A DNA stretch of 64,000 nucleotides from Paracoccus tegillarcae (lineage in GTDB: Bacteria; Pseudomonadota; Alphaproteobacteria; Rhodobacterales; Rhodobacteraceae). This document shows, one piece after another, positions 59,559-64,000 of this stretch. The translations under genes were made by a program, and so were the position numbers. Within the stretch, counting starts at the first letter, position 1. Every line of letters begins with the position of its first letter. The stretch spans positions 1,757,001-1,821,000 of the forward strand of contig NZ_CP025408.1 in the NCBI RefSeq assembly GCF_002847305.1, read 5' to 3'. A model generated the notes under the pieces. It worked only from the letters and a program-made list of their open reading frames with translations. It did not search any database and was not told where the DNA came from.

Positions 59559-60655
59559 CCGATCTGGCCGCGCACGCCGCCGGTCTGCGCGCGATCCATC
59601 AGCAGGTGATCCAGAATCACACATGCCGCCATCGCCTCGGCCACCGGCACCGCACGGATGCCCACGCAGGGGTCGTGGCGGCCCTTGGTGATCAACTCGA
59701 TCTCTTCGCCCTTGTCGTTGATCGCGCGGCGTGGGGTGGTGATCGAACTGGTCGGCTTGATCGAAAACCGCACCACGATATCCTGCCCGCTGCTGATCCC
59801 GCCCAATATGCCGCCGGCATGGTTTGACAGGAAATACGGCCCCTGATTGCCCATGCGGATCTCGTCGGCGTTATCGGTGCCGGTCATTGCGGCGGCCCCC
59901 ATGCCTTCGCCAATCTCGACGCCCTTGACGGCATTGATCGACATCATCGCAGCCGCCAGATCGGTGTCCAGCTTGGCATAGACCGGCGCGCCCAGACCCG
60001 CAGGGCAGCCCTGCACCAGAACCTCGATGGCAGCGCCGACGCTGTTCTGATCCTTGCGGATGCCGTCCAGATAATCGGACCAGTCCTGCACCGCCGTCGC
60101 ATCGGGCAGAAAGAACGGATTGTCGTTGATCGCGCCCGCGTCAAACGCCTCGCGGTTCAGATGCAGCGCGCCCATCTGCACCATGTAACCGGTGATCTTC
60201 AGGTCAGGCAGCAACTGCGCCAGCACCGCCTGCGCCACACCGCCTGCGGCAACCCGCGCCGCCGTTTCCCGCGCAGATGATCGCCCGCCCCCGCGATAAT
60301 CGCGATGGCCGTATTTCATCTGATAGGTGATATCGGCATGGCCGGGGCGAAACGCACGCGCAATATCGCCGTAATCCTTGCTGCGCTGATCGGTGTTTTC
60401 GATCATCAACTGGATGGGTGTGCCGGTCGTCAGCCCCTCGAATACGCCCGACAGAATGCGCACCGCGTCTGCTTCCTTGCGCTGCGTGGTGTGCTTGCTG
60501 GTGCCGGGGCGGCGGCGGTCCATGAACTGCTGGATATAGGCCTCGTCCAGCTTTACGCCGGGCGGCACGCCATCGACGGTCGCGCCGAGGGCAGGGCCGT
60601 GGCTTTCGCCCCAGGTGGTGAACCGGAATTCGCGGCCAAAGGTGTTATAGCTCAT
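59555..60655 (-). CDS. aroC: Chorismate synthase
   Basis: Last step of the shikimate pathway: anti-elimination of phosphate from EPSP with reduced FMN. The 366-residue protein has the three family signatures: [18 protein letters not shown], the [21 protein letters not shown] stretch ([11 protein letters not shown]), and the C-terminal [17 protein letters not shown] with [13 protein letters not shown]. It overlaps mutS by ATGA and is convergent with the FAH gene; both stop codons sit on the same palindromic CTAG (59555-59558). Confidence 0.97.
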   Translation of the reverse strand: MSYNTFGREFRFTTWGESHGPALGATVDGVPPGVKLDEAYIQQFMDRRRPGTSKHTTQRKEADAVRILSGVFEGLTTGTPIQLMIENTDQRSKDYGDIARAFRPGHADITYQMKYGHRDYRGGGRSSARETAARVAAGGVAQAVLAQLLPDLKITGYMVQMGALHLNREAFDAGAINDNPFFLPDATAVQDWSDYLDGIRKDQNSVGAAIEVLVQGCPAGLGAPVYAKLDTDLAAAMMSINAVKGVEIGEGMGAAAMTGTDNADEIRMGNQGPYFLSNHAGGILGGISSGQDIVVRFSIKPTSSITTPRRAINDKGEEIELITKGRHDPCVGIRAVPVAEAMAACVILDHLLMDRAQTGGVRGQIG

Positions 60656-63288
60656 GCGGTGTCTCCGGTCAGGGATTTGAGTTCATAGATCAGGTCCAGC
60701 GCCTCGCGCGGGCTCAGCGTATCGGGGTGGATATCCTTCATCCGCAGGTCCACAGGGTTGTCTTTGGGCGTGGCGGCAGCGGGCGCCGGGGGAATCGCGC
60801 GGAACAAGGGCAGGTCATCGATCAGGGCGGCGGGACGTGTGGCCCCCTCGCGCTCGCCCGATTCCAGCGCGTCCAGCACCTCGCGCGCGCGCTCGACGAC
60901 AGATGCAGGCAGGCCGGCCAACCGCGCCACCTGCACCCCATAGCTGCGATCGGCGGCACCCTTGCGGACCTCGTGCAGAAAGATCACCTCGCCTTCCCAT
61001 TCGCGCACCGTGACGGTGGCGTTTTCGACGCCGTCCAGCTTGGCGGTCAGGGCCGTCATTTCGTGGTAGTGCGTGGCAAACAGAGCGCGACAACGGTTGG
61101 CCGCGTGCAGATGCTCCATCACCGCCCAGGCGATGCTGAGGCCATCCCAGGTCGCGGTGCCACGTCCGATTTCGTCCAGAATCACCAGCGCGTGGTCATC
61201 GGCCTGGTTGAGGATCGCGGCGGTCTCGACCATCTCGACCATAAAGGTCGACCGGCCCCGCGCCAGATCGTCAGCCGCACCGACGCGGCTGAAAAGCTGG
61301 CTGACCATGCCGATATGGGCGCGGCGGGCCGGCACGAACGCACCGGCTTGCGCCAGCACCGCGATAAGGGCGTTCTGGCGCAGAAACGTCGATTTACCGG
61401 CCATGTTCGGCCCGGTCAGCAGCCAGATCGCAGGCGTGTCGCCGCTGGTCAGGTCACAATCATTGGCGACAAACGCCTCGGCCTTGCGTTTCAGCGCGCG
61501 TTCGACGACCGGATGCCGGCCGCCCTCGATGACGAAGGCGCGGCTGTCATCGACGCGGGGCCGGGTCCAGCTTTCGCCCGACGCGATATCGGCGAAACCG
61601 GCGGCAAGGTCGATCTCAGCCAGCGCGCGGGCGGCCTGTCCGATCTGCGGCGCGCGTTCCAGCACAGCCTCGCGCAGCCGCTCAAAGACCGCACGCTCGA
61701 TCTGCAAGGCGCGGTCGCGTGCGTTCAGGATGCGGGTTTCCAGCTCTGACAGCTCGACGGTGGTAAAGCGGATCTGGTTGGCCGTGGTCTGCCGGTGAAT
61801 AAAGGTCTCGCTCAGCGGTGGCGCCATCATCTTTTCGGCATGCGTGGTCGTGGTCTCGATGAAATAGCCCAGCACATTGTTGTGCTTGATCTTGAGGCTT
61901 TGCACGCCGGCCAGCGCCGCATAATCCGATTGCATCCTGGCGATGACGCCCCGGCCCTCGTCGCGCAGGCGACGGGTCTCGTCCAGATCCTCGTCATAGT
62001 CCGGCGCGACAAAGCCGCCGTCGCGGGTCAGCAGGGGCGGCTCGGCCACCAAGGCATCGTCCAGCAACTGGATCAGCGCGTCATGACCCGTCAGATCCCG
62101 CACGGCCTGACGCAGCACCTGCGCCGCATCCGCCGGGAACCGCGTGGCGATCTCTGCGCCCTGGCTCAGCCCCGCCCGGATCGCTGCCAGATCGCGCGGC
62201 CCGCCCCGGTCCAGCGCCAGACGCGACAGCGCGCGATCCATGTCGGGCGCAAGTGCCAGTGCCGCCCGCAGATCGGCGGACAGACGGGCGTCCTCGACCA
62301 GTTGCGCGACGGCCTCTTGCCGCGCATGGATCAGCGCCAGATCACGCGACGGCGCGCTGATGCGACGTTCTAGCAACCGCGCGCCCGCCGCCGTCACCGT
62401 GCGGTCGATGGCCGTCAGCAGGCTGCCTTCGCGCCCGCCCGACAGCGCCTGCGTCAGTTCCAGATTGCGCCGCGTTGCCGCGTCGATCTGCATTGCGCCG
62501 CTGGCCCGCTCGCGAACCGGCGGGCGCAGCAGGGGCAGGTTCCCCTTTTGCGTCAGTTCCAGATAATCGACGATCGCGCCCATGGCCGACAGTTCAGCCC
62601 GGCTGAAAGCGCCAAAGCCGTCCAGCGTCTCGACCTTGAACAAGGCACATAGCCGCCGCGTGCCCGATGCGCTGTCAAAGGCGCCGGGCGGCAGTCCGGT
62701 CAGCGCGGCACCCGCATCACCTGCCAGATCGTCCAGCCCCGATCCGTCAACCGCCAGCAATTCGCGCGGCGCAAGACGGGCCAGTTCGGGTGCCAGACGC
62801 GACATCGGGCAGTCCATCACCTGAAACGCGCCGGTCGAGATATCGACCCAGGCCAGCGCCGCCTGATCGCGAACCTGCGCGAAAGCGGCCAGAAAGTTGT
62901 GGCGCCGCGCCTCCAGCAGCGCCTCTTCGGTCAGGGTGCCGGGCGTGACCAGCCGCACCACATCGCGGGCAACAACGGATTTGGAACCGCGCTTCTTGGC
63001 CTCGGCCGGGTCCTCCATCTGCTCGGCGATGGCCACGCGAAACCCCTTGCGGATCAGCGTCAGCAGATAGCTTTCGGCCGCATGAAACGGCACGCCGCAC
63101 ATCGGAATCGGCTGCCCCTCATGCGTGCCGCGTTTGGTCAGCGCAATGTCCAGCGCGGCGGCGGCAGCGACGGCATCGTCAAAGAACATCTCGTAGAAAT
63201 CACCCATGCGATAGAACAGCAGCGCGCCGGGATTGGCCTCCCGGATCGCCAGATATTGCGCCATCATTGGTGTGGGCTGATCGGACAT
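60652..63288 (-). CDS. mutS: DNA mismatch repair protein MutS
   Basis: Recognises mismatches and starts repair with MutL. The 878-residue protein has the N-terminal mismatch domain with [12 protein letters not shown] (the Phe-x-Glu reader), connector and lever domains, and a C-terminal ABC ATPase with Walker [17 protein letters not shown], signature [11 protein letters not shown], Walker [17 protein letters not shown] and the following IAWAVMEHL. Length is normal. It reads divergently from the thiamine riboswitch. aroC is coupled downstream. Confidence 0.97.
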   Translation of the reverse strand: MSDQPTPMMAQYLAIREANPGALLFYRMGDFYEMFFDDAVAAAAALDIALTKRGTHEGQPIPMCGVPFHAAESYLLTLIRKGFRVAIAEQMEDPAEAKKRGSKSVVARDVVRLVTPGTLTEEALLEARRHNFLAAFAQVRDQAALAWVDISTGAFQVMDCPMSRLAPELARLAPRELLAVDGSGLDDLAGDAGAALTGLPPGAFDSASGTRRLCALFKVETLDGFGAFSRAELSAMGAIVDYLELTQKGNLPLLRPPVRERASGAMQIDAATRRNLELTQALSGGREGSLLTAIDRTVTAAGARLLERRISAPSRDLALIHARQEAVAQLVEDARLSADLRAALALAPDMDRALSRLALDRGGPRDLAAIRAGLSQGAEIATRFPADAAQVLRQAVRDLTGHDALIQLLDDALVAEPPLLTRDGGFVAPDYDEDLDETRRLRDEGRGVIARMQSDYAALAGVQSLKIKHNNVLGYFIETTTTHAEKMMAPPLSETFIHRQTTANQIRFTTVELSELETRILNARDRALQIERAVFERLREAVLERAPQIGQAARALAEIDLAAGFADIASGESWTRPRVDDSRAFVIEGGRHPVVERALKRKAEAFVANDCDLTSGDTPAIWLLTGPNMAGKSTFLRQNALIAVLAQAGAFVPARRAHIGMVSQLFSRVGAADDLARGRSTFMVEMVETAAILNQADDHALVILDEIGRGTATWDGLSIAWAVMEHLHAANRCRALFATHYHEMTALTAKLDGVENATVTVREWEGEVIFLHEVRKGAADRSYGVQVARLAGLPASVVERAREVLDALESGEREGATRPAALIDDLPLFRAIPPAPAAATPKDNPVDLRMKDIHPDTLSPREALDLIYELKSLTGDTA

Positions 63289-63359
63289 GCGTACCCTTGC
63301 CTGTGCTTCGGGCTGTTTCTAGCGACTTGCGTACGGCTGGGGAACCACTACATTCAAGC

Positions 63360-63455
63360 CTACCTCGGGGTGCCCGTTCAGGGCTGAGACGCAATAGCGG
63401 ACCCGTTGAACCTGATCCGGCCTAAAAACCGGCGGAGGGAAGGTTGTCGTGATCC
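63360..63455 (+). promoter_or_regulatory. TPP (thi-box) riboswitch
   Basis: Canonical TPP aptamer elements in order: CGGGGTGCCC (63366-63375), GGCTGAGA (63382-63389), ACCCGTTGAACCTGATC (63401-63417), then CCGG and CGGCGGAGGGAA (63431-63442). P1 would pair ACCT (63362-63365) with AGGT (63441-63444 region). It lies 35-130 bases before the thiB start and would repress it when TPP is plentiful. Confidence 0.93.
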
Positions 63456-63481
63456 TTTCTTTCGGAACCTGAACCAAAGGA
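63453..63481 (+). promoter_or_regulatory. Ribosome-site sequestering hairpin of the TPP riboswitch
   Basis: TCCTTT (63453-63458) is complementary to AAAGGA (63476-63481), which is part of the thiB ribosome-binding site AAAGGAGG. AGGTT (63441-63445) can instead pair with AACCT (63466-63470), which would block the first pairing. No T run follows, so control is likely at translation, not termination. Confidence 0.55.
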
Positions 63482-63489
63482 GGACACGG

Positions 63490-64000
63490 ATGAACACCCG
63501 TATTCTGGCCGCCGCATTGCTGGCTGCAAGCCCCGCCATCGCACAGGACCAGCCGGTGCTGACCGTCTATGCCGGCGATTATATCGTCAGCGAATGGGGC
63601 CCGGGCCCAAAGATCGAAGAGGGGTTCGAGGCCTTTTGCGACTGCGATCTGCAATTCGTGACCGGCGATATCCTGCCGCGCATCCTGATCGAGGGCGAGG
63701 CGACCGAGGCCGATATCGTCTTTGGCCTCAACACCGATGTGACCGCACGGGCGCGGGCCTCTGGCCTCTTTGCGCCGCATGGTCAGCTGACCGATGATCT
63801 GTCGCTGCCGGTCGAATGGACCGATGACACCTTCCTGCCCTATAACTGGGGCGAGACCGCATTCGTCTATGACGACACGCGGCTGGAAAATCCGCCCGCC
63901 AGTTTCGCTGAATTGCTGGACGCGCCCGATGATCTCAAAATCGTCATCCAGGACCCGCGCTCGTCGATTTCGGGGCTGGCCTTGCTGCTCTGGGTGCAGG
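63490..64000 (+). CDS. thiB: Thiamine ABC transporter substrate-binding protein, 3' end outside window
   Basis: The first 170 codons of a periplasmic thiamine receptor. A signal peptide (residues 1-18, ending AIA-QDQP) precedes a family 1 binding-protein start TVYAGDYIVSEWGPGP, then the family-typical ADIVFGLNTD and NWGETAFVYD. The riboswitch just upstream confirms a thiamine role. thiP and thiQ would be expected downstream, beyond the window. The ATG at 63490 has AAAGGAGG 8 bases upstream. Confidence 0.93.
   Translation, partial: MNTRILAAALLAASPAIAQDQPVLTVYAGDYIVSEWGPGPKIEEGFEAFCDCDLQFVTGDILPRILIEGEATEADIVFGLNTDVTARARASGLFAPHGQLTDDLSLPVEWTDDTFLPYNWGETAFVYDDTRLENPPASFAELLDAPDDLKIVIQDPRSSISGLALLLWVQ

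Overview
The window is a GC-rich chromosomal segment of an alphaproteobacterium of the order Rhodobacterales, probably Paracoccus or a close relative. This rests on gene content, not on a search: a fbcFBC (petABC) operon whose cytochrome c1 carries a very long Ala/Glu-rich acidic insert, as known from Paracoccus; the gpmI-envC-ctpA-rppH run; the DUF3035, DUF6173 and DUF1674 small proteins; and a PQQ alcohol dehydrogenase island. No rRNA, tRNA, CRISPR array, intact insertion sequence or phage was seen.

Layout. 1-5772: C-terminus of a DUF1190-like gene, then gpmI, an EnvC-like murein hydrolase activator, CtpA protease, RppH and ProC. 5815-8191: arsenic operon with a fused ArsR-arsenate reductase, an Acr3 pump and a second, glutaredoxin-type arsenate reductase. 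8352-10972: pheS, then an AT-richer patch with an orphan MazF/PemK-like toxin, a candidate structured RNA with a terminator, and a DUF6173 gene. 11101-21424: a compact glycogen operon (GH13 glucosidase, glgB, glgC, glgA, glgX, pgm) ending in a strong bidirectional terminator. 21519-31144: housekeeping genes (ftsK, a DapC-like aminotransferase, an amidase, a 58-residue SdhAF4-like protein, rsmB, purH, lspA, a DUF3035 lipoprotein).

31166-45095 is the most interesting region. It holds a PQQ-dependent alcohol dehydrogenase with the extra Asp diagnostic of lanthanide enzymes, its PedF-type cytochrome c550, two periplasmic binding proteins and a YVTN propeller of the PQQ-associated families. Between them lies a minus-strand operon of five genes joined by 4-base overlaps: NosR-like flavo/iron-sulfur membrane protein, ApbE flavin transferase, LuxR-type response regulator, FIST (NosP-like) protein and hybrid histidine kinase. 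The two divergent promoter regions of this island share the same 12-base palindromic element (33408-33419 and 42457-42468), which suggests one regulator controls both. The ABC ATPase and permease that normally go with the binding proteins are absent.

45096-49000 is a scarred accessory stretch: a LysE/RhtB transporter remnant with an internal deletion, a 94-base nearly pure A+T island, a secreted metallopeptidase with RTX repeats, and a histidine phosphatase of different base composition. 49005-63288 returns to core genes: dnaK-dnaJ with a heat-shock promoter, a YiaK-like dehydrogenase, radC, fbcFBC, a ribokinase-family kinase, a fumarylacetoacetase-family hydrolase, aroC and mutS. The window ends with a TPP riboswitch ahead of a truncated thiB.
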